Positions 10,464-20,530 of a stretch of DNA of 64,000 bases are shown piece after piece. This stretch comes from a bacterium. GTDB lineage: Bacteria; Bacillota; Bacilli; Lactobacillales; Streptococcaceae. The notes beneath the pieces were generated by a model. It searched no databases and was not told the DNA's origin. It worked only from the letters and a program-made list of their open reading frames with translations. The position numbers and the translations under genes are program-made. The stretch is from positions 1-64,000 of the forward strand of contig CAJNDL010000002.1 of the NCBI GenBank assembly GCA_905221505.1. Reading direction: 5' to 3'. Each line of letters begins with the position of its first letter. Position 1 is the stretch's first letter.

Positions 10464-10859
10464 TTAAAATGGCAATTCTTCCTCTTCCAAGACCAAATCC
10501 GCCAAATCTTGGCCTGCATTATTTTCACGCATGGCACGTTGGGCGCGACTTTCCAAGAGTTGGAATCCTGTAACAAGAACTTCGGTCACATAGTTCATTT
10601 GACCATTTTTCTCAAAGCGACGTGTACGAAGTTCCCCATCAACGGAAATGAGACTTCCTTTAGTTGCGTAGCTGGCTAAGGTTTCTGCTAGTCTGCCCCA
10701 TAGGACAATGTTGACAAAATCAGCTTCACGTTCACCGTTTTGGTCTTTGTAACGACGGTTCACAGCGATAGTTGCTCGTGCTACTGACTTGTCATTGTTG
10801 GTTTTGTGCAATTCTGGTGTAGACGTCAAACGTCCAATCAAGATAACTTTATTATACAT
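10464..10859 (-). CDS. ssbB: Single-stranded DNA-binding protein SsbB (competence-induced)
   Basis: 131-residue SSB with one OB fold (MYNKVILIGRLTSTPELH to the ESRAQRA region) and a short acidic tail ending EEEELPF that binds partner proteins. The short length separates it from the housekeeping SsbA (about 155 residues). In transformable streptococci SsbB coats internalised single strands and stores them. A cin-box lies 22-29 bp upstream of the start, so control by the competence sigma factor ComX is expected. AGGAGGA is the ribosome site. Confidence 0.94.
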   Translation of the reverse strand: MYNKVILIGRLTSTPELHKTNNDKSVARATIAVNRRYKDQNGEREADFVNIVLWGRLAETLASYATKGSLISVDGELRTRRFEKNGQMNYVTEVLVTGFQLLESRAQRAMRENNAGQDLADLVLEEEELPF

Positions 10860-10880
10860 ATTTTCTTCCTCCTACTTATC

Positions 10881-10888
10881 TATTCGCA
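10881..10888 (-). promoter_or_regulatory. cin-box (ComX site) of ssbB
   Basis: Minus strand reads TGCGAATA, one mismatch from the ComX consensus TACGAATA, with a T-rich tract just upstream. It is correctly placed for ssbB, a known late competence gene in streptococci. Confidence 0.85.
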
Positions 10889-10898
10889 GGAAATCAAA

Positions 10899-10924
10899 AA
10901 AAGTTACAGAAATTTGTAACTTTT
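10899..10924 (-). terminator. Terminator after the SDR gene
   Basis: AAAAGTTACA, a 6-base loop and TGTAACTTTT followed by more T on the minus strand. The T tract lies directly before the ssbB cin-box, so ssbB is insulated from upstream transcription and depends on its own promoter. Confidence 0.75.
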
Positions 10925-10936
10925 CGAGAAAATTTT

Positions 10937-11698
10937 TTAGTTTTTATGAACCATGAAACCTGTCGCCTGTTGATTGGCCATAATGGTCATATCTGTAATC
11001 TGCACACGGCGAGGTTGACTGGTCACATAGACCACTGTGTCTGCAATATCCTGAGCTTGCAAGGCCTCAATTCCCTGATAGACGGTCGCAGCACGCTCTT
11101 TGTCACCATGAAAACGTACTGTAGAGAAATCTGTTTCGACAATCCCTGGCTGAATGGTAGTCACCTTGATATCCGTTGCGATGGTATCAATTCGCAGTCC
11201 ATCTGAAAAAGTCTTAACTGCCGCCTTGGTGGCTGAATAGACAGCTGCACCTGTATAAGCATAGATTCCTGCGGTTGATCCCATATTGATAATATGACCT
11301 TGATTGGCTCTTACCATTGCTGGCAAGAAACAGCGAGTAACCGCCATCAAACCTTTGACATTGGTATCCAACATGGTCAGCATATCCAACTCTTCATAGT
11401 CCTGATAGGGAGCCAAGCCTAGAGCCAAGCCAGCATTATTGATCAAGATATCAATCTGCCCTATCGTTTCTAGAATGTCGGAGCAGACAGTCTTGACCAT
11501 GGTCATATCCGTCACATCCAGTGGAAAGGTCCAAACTGTTTGATTTGGATAGGTTGCTGCAAACTCCGACTTGAGGGTTTCTAGTCTGTCTATCCGTCGT
11601 CCTGTTAGAACGACATTCTCACCCTGCTCCAGATAAGCCCGCGCAATCGCTTCACCAATGCCTGAGGTCGCTCCTGTAATCACTACATTTTTTGCCAT
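10937..11698 (-). CDS. Short-chain dehydrogenase/reductase (YdfG-like)
   Basis: 253-residue classical SDR with the NAD(P)-binding TGATSGIGEA at residues 8-17, the NNAG motif at 87-90, and catalytic Ser141, Tyr154 and Lys158 (YSATK). ITGRR-type residues after the second strand (TGRRIDR) suggest NADPH preference. It resembles YdfG-type 3-hydroxy acid/serine dehydrogenases, but the substrate is not determinable. It is the last gene of a run including ytpR and a thioredoxin on the same strand and is closed by its own terminator. Confidence 0.88.
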   Translation of the reverse strand: MAKNVVITGATSGIGEAIARAYLEQGENVVLTGRRIDRLETLKSEFAATYPNQTVWTFPLDVTDMTMVKTVCSDILETIGQIDILINNAGLALGLAPYQDYEELDMLTMLDTNVKGLMAVTRCFLPAMVRANQGHIINMGSTAGIYAYTGAAVYSATKAAVKTFSDGLRIDTIATDIKVTTIQPGIVETDFSTVRFHGDKERAATVYQGIEALQAQDIADTVVYVTSQPRRVQITDMTIMANQQATGFMVHKN

Positions 11699-11739
11699 TT
11701 TATTTCCTTCTATCTGGTCTATCAGATACTGACAACTTC

Positions 11740-12366
11740 CTAGGCAGTCCAGTGTTTAGCTGCATCAAATGGAGTTCCAACAACTTGGTCTTCTGATAAT
11801 TCAATAATACCACGTTTTTGCGGAGCATTTGGCAGATGCAATTCACGAGGGCTACACATCATGCCAAAACTCTTTTCGCCACGAAGTTCGCCTGGGAAAA
11901 TGAGATTGCCTTTTGGCATCATAGCTCCCGGAAGAGCCACAATGGTTTTCAGACCGACACGCGCATTAGGAGCTCCTGCAACGATTTGCACTGTCTTGTC
12001 ACTTGCGACTGCAACTTGGCAGATGTTGAGGTGGTCACTATCTGGATGGGCTACCATCTCAACGATTTCGCCAACAACAAACTTAGGTTCCTTGTCATTG
12101 ATAATTTCTTCTGTAAAACCTTCCGCCTTCAATTCTTGGTTCAAACGAGCGACTTGCTCATCTGTCAAAAAGACTTGACCGCGCTCTGCAATTTCAAAGA
12201 AACTTGAAACTTCGAAAATATTCCAAGCCACTGTTTCCCCATTCTCTTTGAGAAAAACACGGGCTATCTTGCCTTTGCGTTCCACACCCAGTTTGGCATC
12301 TCCGCTATTTTTCACGATGACCATAAGGACATCACCTACATGTTCTTTGTTATATGTAAAAATCAT
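11740..12366 (-). CDS. ytpR: YtpR-like tRNA-binding domain protein
   Basis: 208 residues: an N-terminal DUF4479-type domain (about 1-90) and a C-terminal EMAP/tRNA-binding OB fold (about 93-200; VGEIVEMVAHPDSDHLNICQ and GMMCSPREL). The same C-terminal fold occurs in the PheRS beta chain and stand-alone tRNA-binding proteins. Function in streptococci is not established; RNA binding is likely. It follows the thioredoxin gene by 15 bp, and the pair is conserved next to ssbB in pneumococcus as I recall it. Confidence 0.88.
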   Translation of the reverse strand: MIFTYNKEHVGDVLMVIVKNSGDAKLGVERKGKIARVFLKENGETVAWNIFEVSSFFEIAERGQVFLTDEQVARLNQELKAEGFTEEIINDKEPKFVVGEIVEMVAHPDSDHLNICQVAVASDKTVQIVAGAPNARVGLKTIVALPGAMMPKGNLIFPGELRGEKSFGMMCSPRELHLPNAPQKRGIIELSEDQVVGTPFDAAKHWTA

Positions 12367-12381
12367 TGTTTCCTTTTTCTC

Positions 12382-12699
12382 CTATTTTAGTCCTGCTAAA
12401 AAGTCATTAATTTGTTGCTTGCTTTTACGATCGCGATTGACAAAACGGCCGATTTCCTTGTCCTTTTCTAGAACAACAAGGCTAGGGATTCCATAAACAT
12501 CCCAGAGTTTGGCCAAATCCATATACTGGTCTCGGTCCACACGAATAAAGGTGAATTCTGGATTGGTCTCCTCAATTTCTGGCAAGGCAGGATAAATATA
12601 ACGACAATCGCCACACCAGTCCGCCACAAAAAGAAAGACTTTCTTGCCATCTGTTTCTACTAAAGATGCCAATTCTTCTAAACTTGCTGGTTGTATCAT
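12382..12699 (-). CDS. Thioredoxin-family protein
   Basis: 105 residues with the thioredoxin fold and active site ADWCGDCRY (Cys29, Cys32). The cis-proline loop is GIPSLVV. WCGDC differs from the WCGPC of housekeeping thioredoxin, so its redox potential and partners may differ. No signal peptide, so cytoplasmic. Its ATG overlaps the stop of the preceding gene (ATGA), giving translational coupling. Confidence 0.9.
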   Translation of the reverse strand: MIQPASLEELASLVETDGKKVFLFVADWCGDCRYIYPALPEIEETNPEFTFIRVDRDQYMDLAKLWDVYGIPSLVVLEKDKEIGRFVNRDRKSKQQINDFLAGLK

Positions 12700-12995
12700 A
12701 AGACTTCCTCCTCATAGACCAGATCTTCATTTTCATAGACAAAGGTATAATGACGGCCATCCTCAAAAATCACGCCACCAACCAAGCTCTCCAGACTGCT
12801 TTCATAAACTTGAACATAGAGGGTCGCAATTTCTCCCATGTCTGAAAAATGGTCTCGTACAATCGCTGTCAACTCTTCCTGAGTCTTCATGAGCTTACGG
12901 TCATCTGCAACTTTTTTCGTAGCAAGGGCAAGGCTTCCAATACCAAGCAGAGCCAAGCCTGCCATCCACATTTTTTTAGCATTCATACCATTCAT
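12696..12995 (-). CDS. Small membrane-anchored protein, DUF4651-like
   Basis: 99 residues with an N-terminal hydrophobic segment (MWMAGLALLGIGSLALA) and a soluble part ending in an acidic tail (YENEDLVYEEEVL). It resembles DUF4651 proteins of streptococci. It overlaps the thioredoxin start, so the two are made together. Function unknown. Confidence 0.75.
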   Translation of the reverse strand: MNGMNAKKMWMAGLALLGIGSLALATKKVADDRKLMKTQEELTAIVRDHFSDMGEIATLYVQVYESSLESLVGGVIFEDGRHYTFVYENEDLVYEEEVL

Positions 12996-13047
12996 TTTAA
13001 CACAAAAAACGCTTCAGGACAAATGAGGAAGCAGCAGAAAAGCAAGT

Positions 13048-13077
13048 AAAAAGCCTCTTCCTTGAAGGAAAAGGACT
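13048..13077 (-). terminator. Terminator of the choline-binding protein gene
   Basis: On the minus strand an imperfect stem (CCTTTTCCTT with AAGGAAGAGG) is followed by CTTTTTAC, directly after the stop of the choline-binding protein. Confidence 0.6.
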
Positions 13078-13085
13078 TCTTATTC

Positions 13086-14159
13086 TTATTGCCAGGCACC
13101 TGAGTTGCCAACGTAGTAGCCATCTGGTGTGTAGGTATTGCGAAGCATCTTACCTGATGAAGCTAGATAATACCACTTACCATTGTCTTTGACCCAATCA
13201 TTCGCAAGCATGGCACCAGAAGAACTTACATAATACCATTCTCCCTTATCATAAACCCAAGTGCTTGCTTTCATGGATCCTGAAGTTGATAAATAGTACC
13301 ACTTGCCTTGGTCATAAAGCCAGTCACCAGCAATCATAGCTCCTGATGATTTAAAGGCATACCAGTTGCTACCTTGATAAAGCCAAGTTTGATTGAACAT
13401 AACTCCTTTATCATTCATAAAGTACCAAGTTTCCTTGTCCTTAACCCAATCGTTCTGCACTAATTGACCTTGTTTTTGATAGTACCAGTTTTGGTTTGAT
13501 TGTAGCCAGCTTTCTGCTTTCACAATCGGATAAAGTTCTTTGAAAGATCCTCCATCATATTTATGACTAATAGACTTTTGTTTTTCAAGTTTCAACTCAC
13601 CATTGTCATAGTCTGCCCAAGCAAAGACTTTTTGACCATTGACAGTCTCTGGTAGGGTGGCAGTGTAAGTCTTGGTTTGATAATCCCATTTAGCATCGAG
13701 GTAAGTGTATTGGTCATTTGATTCTTCAATACGGTAGTAGCCTCTCTTTCCACCTTCATGATGTACATCGTCAACCACTTTCGTTGACCAGGTCTTGACT
13801 TCGTTTCCGCTCTTGGCCTCTACCTTGATATCTCCTCTATAGCCATAAGGTACGTAGAAATTCAGATAACGCCCTTCTACACCAATCATAGACTTGTCCT
13901 TTTCTTGACCTAGGAAATTGACAGTCTGATCTTGACCATTGAGACTAACCGTCCACTCGATTTTCTCATTTTTTGGCAAATCCAATACTTTAATATCCAC
14001 TTCATGGCCATTATTAAATCGAAGAATTTTGCCATCTTGATACTGAACGCCACATTTAACAACCCATTCTTCTTTTAGCTCGAATGCCTGACCTGAATGA
14101 GGAAAAGCCAGTAAAGCTAGGCCTGCTAGAGACAAACCAAATAGTGTGATTTTTTTCAT
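13086..14159 (-). CDS. Choline-binding surface protein
   Basis: 357 residues. A signal peptide (MKKITLFGLSLAGLALLAF, cleavage probably after residue 25) is followed by an N-terminal domain of about 190 residues that I do not recognise, then about six choline-binding repeats of roughly 20 residues from about residue 218 onward, each with WYY or WYF and a G-M/L end (for example NWYAFKSSGAM, KWYYLSTSGSM, EWYYVSSSGAM). These repeats hold proteins to phosphocholine on teichoic acids of mitis-group streptococci. No catalytic domain is seen, so an adhesive or accessory role is possible. It has its own promoter and terminator, a monocistronic surface gene. Confidence 0.88.
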   Translation of the reverse strand: MKKITLFGLSLAGLALLAFPHSGQAFELKEEWVVKCGVQYQDGKILRFNNGHEVDIKVLDLPKNEKIEWTVSLNGQDQTVNFLGQEKDKSMIGVEGRYLNFYVPYGYRGDIKVEAKSGNEVKTWSTKVVDDVHHEGGKRGYYRIEESNDQYTYLDAKWDYQTKTYTATLPETVNGQKVFAWADYDNGELKLEKQKSISHKYDGGSFKELYPIVKAESWLQSNQNWYYQKQGQLVQNDWVKDKETWYFMNDKGVMFNQTWLYQGSNWYAFKSSGAMIAGDWLYDQGKWYYLSTSGSMKASTWVYDKGEWYYVSSSGAMLANDWVKDNGKWYYLASSGKMLRNTYTPDGYYVGNSGAWQ

Positions 14160-14189
14160 TGTAAATCCTCCTTAACTTTTGTTATGTTA

Positions 14190-14217
14190 ATTATATCACT
14201 ATGTTTTTAATTTGCAA
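14190..14217 (-). promoter_or_regulatory. Promoter of the choline-binding protein gene
   Basis: Minus-strand TTGCAA (14212-14217), 16-bp spacer, TATAAT (14190-14195), followed by AGGAGG before the ATG. Confidence 0.7.
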
Positions 14218-14239
14218 CTCATATCCTAAATATGCAAGC

Positions 14240-14270
14240 AAAAAACCTCTGAGATTGTTCTCAAAGGTTT
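14240..14270. terminator. pyrG terminator
   Basis: AAAACCTCTGAG, a loop and CTCAAAGGTTTT form a near-symmetrical hairpin right after the pyrG stop. Confidence 0.7.
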
Positions 14271-14278
14271 TGATTTGG

Positions 14279-15898
<1,620 letters not shown>

Positions 15899-16020
15899 CT
15901 AAAATGCTCAAGGCCTTGTTGACTACGAGGGGACATAGAAAACAAGACCCTACTAATAAGATAATCTGGGACGACTGCACCAGATTCACAACTAAAATAC
16001 AAGAAGATAACTTCTTGAAA

Positions 16021-16075
16021 AAACAAAAATAGCTCCCTAAGAACTAGGGAGCCCCGACCTCTAAAAGAGGTGCCC
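16021..16075 (-). promoter_or_regulatory. pyrG attenuator (CTP-responsive leader)
   Basis: Transcription should start at GGGC (16075-16072), seven bases after the -10. The leader then holds GCTCCCTA (16032-16039 complement), a short loop and TAGGGAGC (16045-16052 complement), followed by TATTTTTGTTTTTT: an intrinsic terminator. In Bacillus subtilis pyrG, low CTP causes repeated addition of G at such a GGGC start and the poly-G pairs with the pyrimidine strand of the terminator. The sequence elements needed for that mechanism are here; its use is inferred. Confidence 0.8.
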
Positions 16076-16082
16076 GAACAAT

Positions 16083-16111
16083 ATGATACCTAAAAATAGG
16101 ACAATTGTCAA
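16083..16111 (-). promoter_or_regulatory. pyrG promoter
   Basis: TTGACA (16106-16111), 17-bp spacer, TATCAT (16083-16088) on the minus strand, with the first transcribed bases GGGC. It lies immediately after the rpoE stop. Confidence 0.85.
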
Positions 16112-16121
16112 TAGCTAACTT

Positions 16122-16709
16122 TTATTCCTCGATGTTTTCAGAATCATCGTCTGAAAACTCATCATCTTCTTCGTTGAGATCCACGTCTTCACCCAAGTCA
16201 TCTGGGGCGATTTCGTTGATTTCTGCATCGTAAGCTTCCACTTCATTTTTCTCATCATCTGGATTTTCATCATCGTATGAAAGAGCGGGATCTGCTTCGT
16301 ATGCATCTTCGTCTTCTGGATCATCTGCATTGTAGTCAATGGCATCTGAATCGCCATCCATGAAGGCATTGACACGTTTTTTCTTAGCTTTTGGTGCTAC
16401 TTCATCGTCGTCATTTTCTTCAAGAGCGATGATTTCTTCGTCGATTTCGTCCACACCATACCATGAACGAAGACCCCATTTATTGTCTCCAAGTGAGATG
16501 AAGCTACCGTCAAAGTTCAACTCTGTGTAGAACAAAGGCAAAGCCTCACGGATATCGCTGTTTGATGTTCCAAGGTAGTTTTGAATTTCGTTTACAAGAT
16601 CGCTAAAATGCATCTCATGATCGCGACCACGAAGTTCCAAGATAGCACGCGCTACCTCAATCATAGATAGTTCACTTTTTTCTTGCCCAGCAAATACTTC
16701 TAATTCCAA
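16122..16709 (-). CDS. rpoE: RNA polymerase delta subunit
   Basis: 195-residue delta subunit of Gram-positive RNA polymerase, which speeds enzyme recycling and sharpens response to initiating nucleotides. The N-terminal HARE-HTH domain (about 1-90, ending [12 protein letters not shown]) is followed by an unstructured, very acidic tail of Asp/Glu runs. I choose the TTG at 16707-16709 as start: GAGGAGA lies 6 bp before it, while the upstream in-frame ATG overlaps that ribosome site. With this start the protein begins LELEVF, read as MELEVF, as in relatives. Confidence 0.93.
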   Translation of the reverse strand: MELEVFAGQEKSELSMIEVARAILELRGRDHEMHFSDLVNEIQNYLGTSNSDIREALPLFYTELNFDGSFISLGDNKWGLRSWYGVDEIDEEIIALEENDDDEVAPKAKKKRVNAFMDGDSDAIDYNADDPEDEDAYEADPALSYDDENPDDEKNEVEAYDAEINEIAPDDLGEDVDLNEEDDEFSDDDSENIEE

Positions 16710-16781
16710 AGCGTTTCTCCTCATTTATACTACTATCGCCAGAGCGAACAGACTCTGACCTCATTTTATCATTTACTCTTT

Positions 16782-16810
16782 ATTTTACGATAATTTTGCG
16801 GAATAGTCAA
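16782..16810 (-). promoter_or_regulatory. rpoE promoter
   Basis: TTGACT (16805-16810), 17-bp spacer, TAAAAT (16782-16787) on the minus strand. Confidence 0.75.
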
Positions 16811-16909
16811 AGGTTAAGGGGGAGAAAGTGAGATGATTTGAACTGGGGTAACTTCTCAAAGTAACTTCCACTTGCCTAACCAAAGTGGAAATTAGTCTAA
16901 AACGGATTT

Positions 16910-18487
16910 TTATTTCTTTACTACCCAGCCAATGGCATCTCTAGGTGGATTTTCAATATCAATCCAGATGAATTCGATGCCGATCTCCCCATTTTTAAAC
17001 TTAGTCAAGCGAATACCGTTGATTTCCAGTTCATTGAGTCGTTGGCCTGTCAAGACCTCTCGTTCCTTCAACTGGAAAACACCACGTAAAATCCAATTCC
17101 CAAGAATTTCTTGCTTATCAGTTGATTGAATCGCCTTACCAGCTTCTTGATTTATATAGGCGTTAATAACATCACCAGAAGATAAAAAGCGTAGTTTAAA
17201 AGTTCTTTCCTCTTTTGGTAGAGCTAGTTTTTTAGTACCGGGTTCAAAAGTCACAAATCCAGAACCAAAGAAGTCTGGTCTTTCGTCGTGAAAGTTTTTC
17301 GAGTCAGGCAGAGGAATGTAAACTTCACTAACTGGACGATACACTAACTGCTCAATTTCTTTAATGAGCTTTTCATTGCCAGTCTCATGGACAAAGTTAA
17401 TCAAATCTTCACGAATAGCCTTCATCTGAGCTTTTTCTTCCTTGATCGTCCATTTTTTCAAGAGAATTTCTTCTAAGGAAAAAGTCACAAAAGCTAGTTC
17501 TTCTGGAGCCAGACTGGCCTTAAATTTATCCTGAATCTTTAAAATCCGTGGCAGACGGTCTTTCTTAGATAGTTTTGAACCACCATTAAAGGCATTAAAA
17601 CCAGAATTTTCTTCTACATTTCCATGTTTGTCTGTAATAACCCAAGACACTGTTTCTAAGATATCGGTTTTATCCTCTTCAGCGGTCAGTAAATGAAGAT
17701 TTTCAAAGAGAGAAAAAGGATCTTCAATATAATGGACATCCCAAGTATCTACTACAATGTCTTTATTGTTAAAAGTCATGTGGAGCTGGCTGTCAGCTGC
17801 TGTATACTTGTAATGATGTTGTCCATCCGTAAATCGAAAATTAGTTGGATTGTTTTTGGTGGTAGAACCTTCAATGACCAGGTTGTCAATATCGACTGGT
17901 AAATAAGTCGTTTCCCCAACAAAAATCTTAGGATTTTCTCCCTTTGGTGTCGGCATCAGAACGTGATAAACAGCTTCAACATTGACCGAATCTGAGTTAA
18001 ACCCCTTTATTTGTGCCTTAGAGGATTCGATTCTCTGGTTTCTTAAAGTCGCAATCTTTCGTGCCAACTCCTCATAGCGTTGATAGTTTTTCTTGTCTGC
18101 TGTTTCTTTATCTGCTGAAATATCTGCATGAAACTTGATATCACCCAACAATTCCGTCCAAGATTGAGAATCTTTTTTAAACTGAGCGATTTTTTGATCT
18201 CCCGAATTAATTCCAAAAGATTTGATACCCACTAGGTATTTATGATTTTCATCCACAACGACAGAAGCATCATAGGAAGTATTGGCAATATCTTCCCCTA
18301 CGGCATTAAAAGCCTTCTGGAAAACAGTCTCCTGAAATTTGGAGTTGACAATCGGAGCAACATAATTCTCTGTTTGTCTCTCATCTTCTGATTCTGCCTT
18401 TTGGGAGAAAGCTTGGCTCAAGCTAGCGAAGTTGGTAATTAAGGTTTTATATTTTTCTTTTTGTTCAGACTTTAAATGTTCCCACAT
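16910..18487 (-). CDS. Putative type II restriction endonuclease
   Basis: About 525 residues, start ATG at 18487 after AGAGGG (a GTG at 18493 is the other option). I assign restriction endonuclease from position, directly downstream of a cytosine-C5 methyltransferase and in the same orientation with a 70-bp gap, and from a nuclease-like segment near residues 70-95 in which an Asp (SYDASVVVD) is followed by a hydrophobic strand ending GIK, resembling a variant PD-(D/E)XK core. I do not recognise the family and cannot give a recognition site. The protein is much longer than most type II enzymes, so extra specificity or other domains may be present. The codon usage is closer to the host than that of the three genes upstream of the methyltransferase. 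Confidence 0.6.
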   Translation of the reverse strand: MWEHLKSEQKEKYKTLITNFASLSQAFSQKAESEDERQTENYVAPIVNSKFQETVFQKAFNAVGEDIANTSYDASVVVDENHKYLVGIKSFGINSGDQKIAQFKKDSQSWTELLGDIKFHADISADKETADKKNYQRYEELARKIATLRNQRIESSKAQIKGFNSDSVNVEAVYHVLMPTPKGENPKIFVGETTYLPVDIDNLVIEGSTTKNNPTNFRFTDGQHHYKYTAADSQLHMTFNNKDIVVDTWDVHYIEDPFSLFENLHLLTAEEDKTDILETVSWVITDKHGNVEENSGFNAFNGGSKLSKKDRLPRILKIQDKFKASLAPEELAFVTFSLEEILLKKWTIKEEKAQMKAIREDLINFVHETGNEKLIKEIEQLVYRPVSEVYIPLPDSKNFHDERPDFFGSGFVTFEPGTKKLALPKEERTFKLRFLSSGDVINAYINQEAGKAIQSTDKQEILGNWILRGVFQLKEREVLTGQRLNELEINGIRLTKFKNGEIGIEFIWIDIENPPRDAIGWVVKK

Positions 18488-18557
18488 AAGCACCCTCTTT
18501 TCTATTCTCAGTATATCAAAAGAAGATTAGTTTTTCACTAACCCTCTTATATATTCG

Positions 18558-19778
18558 TTAATTAATACTGTAAAATTCAAGATTGCCTCGTTTTTTTACC
18601 AATTTTAAATAATCTTCATCTGATAGAAGGGCTAGACCATCATCATAAAACTTGATTTTTTCAAGAGCCTGGTCATAGCTATCTACAAAGTCCTTGACAT
18701 AGGATTGTCCTTCAAATTGTCCATTCATCTTGGTGTAGATAATGGCAATTTTTCCTGAGCGTTCAAGTTGAGATTGCCCCTGACTTTCATTTAAAGCCTT
18801 GGCAACATTTTCCGCGATACGTTTAATCACGGGAACAACTACACTATTTCCAGCTTGCTTGTACAACTGACCGTTAGAAACACCTTCTGGGATTTTAAAA
18901 GATTTAGGATAACCTTGAACATTAAAAGTTTCTTTCGGTGTCAGCTTACGAATCTCCCCACTGTCTGTCAAAATTAATGGAACGTTATGTCCACCTGTTC
19001 CCATATTGGCTGTCAAAGTAGGGACAACACCATTTTTATTTTCACGGACATATTGACGGCGCCACTGGTAAACCGTATCTTGACTGGTGACTTCAAATTT
19101 CAACTGGTCGTAGAAATTCTGCTTGCCTTCACGGTAGTAGTAGACCTCGTCTAGTTGATCACCAAAGTTAATCACATCCTGAAGACTCGTAGTCAGCTTG
19201 ATTTCCTCTGGAAATTCAAACAAGTCATAGGCTTCTTTAGTATCAAAACCAACGATGTAGATACGTTCACGGTTTTGTGGGATATTCCCGTAGTCTTTCC
19301 CGTTGAGAACCTTCCACTTAATAAAGTAGTTGTTCTCGGTCAAAGCTTCACGAATAACCTTGAAGGTATTACCATGGTCATGACCTACCATGTTCTTGAC
19401 ATTTTCGATGAAAATAGCGCGAGGTTTGCATCCCTCAATCATACGAAGCAATTCGAAGAAAAGATCGCCACGATCATCATCAAAGCCCTTGCGATAACCC
19501 GCAATACTAAAGGCCTGACAAGGGAAACCTCCCATAATCACATCCACGCGCTCAGCTGGAATATCCTCAGGCTGAACGTCGTGAATATCACGACCATCCA
19601 AATAGATATCTGGATGGTTTAACTGATAAGTCTGACGCGCATACTTATCAAACTCATTGGCATACACCACTCTGAACTCGTTGGTCTGTTCAAATCCCAA
19701 CTCAATTCCCCCAACACCTGAGAAGAAGGCTGCAATGTTGTACTTCTCAGGTCGGTTCGAACTTACAGAATTTGTCAT
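18558..19778 (-). CDS. DNA (cytosine-5) methyltransferase
   Basis: 406-residue m5C methyltransferase of a restriction-modification system. All key motifs are present: I (AFFSGVGGIELGFE, 17-30), IV (GGFPCQAFS, catalytic Cys87), VI (ENV, 125-127), VIII (QNRER, 168-172), IX (LTPKETFNVQGYP) and X (YKQAGNSVVVP). The target-recognition region is short and includes PTLTANMGTGGHNVP. An extra C-terminal stretch of about 80 residues follows motif X. The target site is not deducible. It is the fourth gene of a five-gene minus-strand run, 30 bp after the small membrane protein gene. Confidence 0.93.
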   Translation of the reverse strand: MTNSVSSNRPEKYNIAAFFSGVGGIELGFEQTNEFRVVYANEFDKYARQTYQLNHPDIYLDGRDIHDVQPEDIPAERVDVIMGGFPCQAFSIAGYRKGFDDDRGDLFFELLRMIEGCKPRAIFIENVKNMVGHDHGNTFKVIREALTENNYFIKWKVLNGKDYGNIPQNRERIYIVGFDTKEAYDLFEFPEEIKLTTSLQDVINFGDQLDEVYYYREGKQNFYDQLKFEVTSQDTVYQWRRQYVRENKNGVVPTLTANMGTGGHNVPLILTDSGEIRKLTPKETFNVQGYPKSFKIPEGVSNGQLYKQAGNSVVVPVIKRIAENVAKALNESQGQSQLERSGKIAIIYTKMNGQFEGQSYVKDFVDSYDQALEKIKFYDDGLALLSDEDYLKLVKKRGNLEFYSIN

Positions 19779-19808
19779 GTAGTAACCTGCTTTCTAGAAA
19801 TTAGTTAT

Positions 19809-20231
19809 TTATCTGATAAAATATTTGTCCATAATTAACTTAAATAATTCCAATATTTTTTTATCAATTTTATTTGAGTGATCTGCTTGTTTTTTCCCTT
19901 TAAATTCTTTATCATCAACAACTAAATCATCTAGTTCTGTTAATAATTTTTTCAACTGGTCATAAAAAACTTTATCAACATACTCGTAGAAAGAAATTTT
20001 ATTACCTAAGTCCGCAATAAGAGCCTCAAATTTTTCTGTATTTTCAAGTTTTCCACAATTATCAAATCTAATATCATTTCTCGCATCAACACAGTCTTGA
20101 GTCAAAAATTTAAAGAATATTTGATTGAAAAAAATGGTGTTCTGAGATACTTTATCCTTTTTTAGCTGTTTATACAATGCAAAACCTGATGTCAGTAAGG
20201 CAAATACAGCAATTACATCTGATAAATCCAT
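19809..20231 (-). CDS. Small membrane-tethered protein of the GHKL/STAS module
   Basis: 140 residues. One N-terminal hydrophobic segment (VIAVFALLTSGFALY, about residues 6-20) is followed by a basic stretch (KQLKKDK) and a predicted all-helical cytoplasmic domain rich in Lys, Asp and Phe; the topology is N-terminal anchor with the body inside. No family recognised. It is 11 bp after the STAS-like gene and 30 bp before the methyltransferase, so it belongs to the same operon. AT-rich like its two upstream partners. A membrane-attached effector or receptor for the ATPase is one possible role; this is inference. Confidence 0.7.
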   Translation of the reverse strand: MDLSDVIAVFALLTSGFALYKQLKKDKVSQNTIFFNQIFFKFLTQDCVDARNDIRFDNCGKLENTEKFEALIADLGNKISFYEYVDKVFYDQLKKLLTELDDLVVDDKEFKGKKQADHSNKIDKKILELFKLIMDKYFIR

Positions 20232-20242
20232 CGTTCCTCCTA

Positions 20243-20527
20243 CTAGTATAATTTCTTATAAAACAAATCCGTTAGGTTATCATCTTTCATTTTTATAACA
20301 ACCTGTTCCTTTGCAGTATTTTTGCCTACTTTTTGTACAAAACCTGCAAAAAAACCTTGTACAAATGAAGACGAAATCTTTTCAATTGTTCTAGGAAAGA
20401 CAATTTCAACTTTATTATTCAAATCAATTTTATTCAAATTATTTTGTTCATAGACGTGAACACCTAATTCAAAACCAATCAATCTTGCTAATGAGTTTGG
20501 AATTCCTTTAATTTCTATTTTCTCCAT
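20243..20527 (-). CDS. STAS-like domain protein (DUF4325-type)
   Basis: 94 residues with alternating strands and helices. The pattern EIVFPRTIEKISSSFVQGFFAGF (read as two halves around residue 52) matches the STAS-like DUF4325 domain, in which an S-S-F motif opens the central helix. Such small proteins are found beside GHKL ATPases, reminiscent of anti-sigma/anti-anti-sigma pairs such as SpoIIAB/SpoIIAA. Here the gene follows the GHKL ATPase after a 3-bp gap, which supports a physical partnership. Function unknown. Confidence 0.72.
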   Translation of the reverse strand: MEKIEIKGIPNSLARLIGFELGVHVYEQNNLNKIDLNNKVEIVFPRTIEKISSSFVQGFFAGFVQKVGKNTAKEQVVIKMKDDNLTDLFYKKLY

Positions 20528-20530
20528 TTA

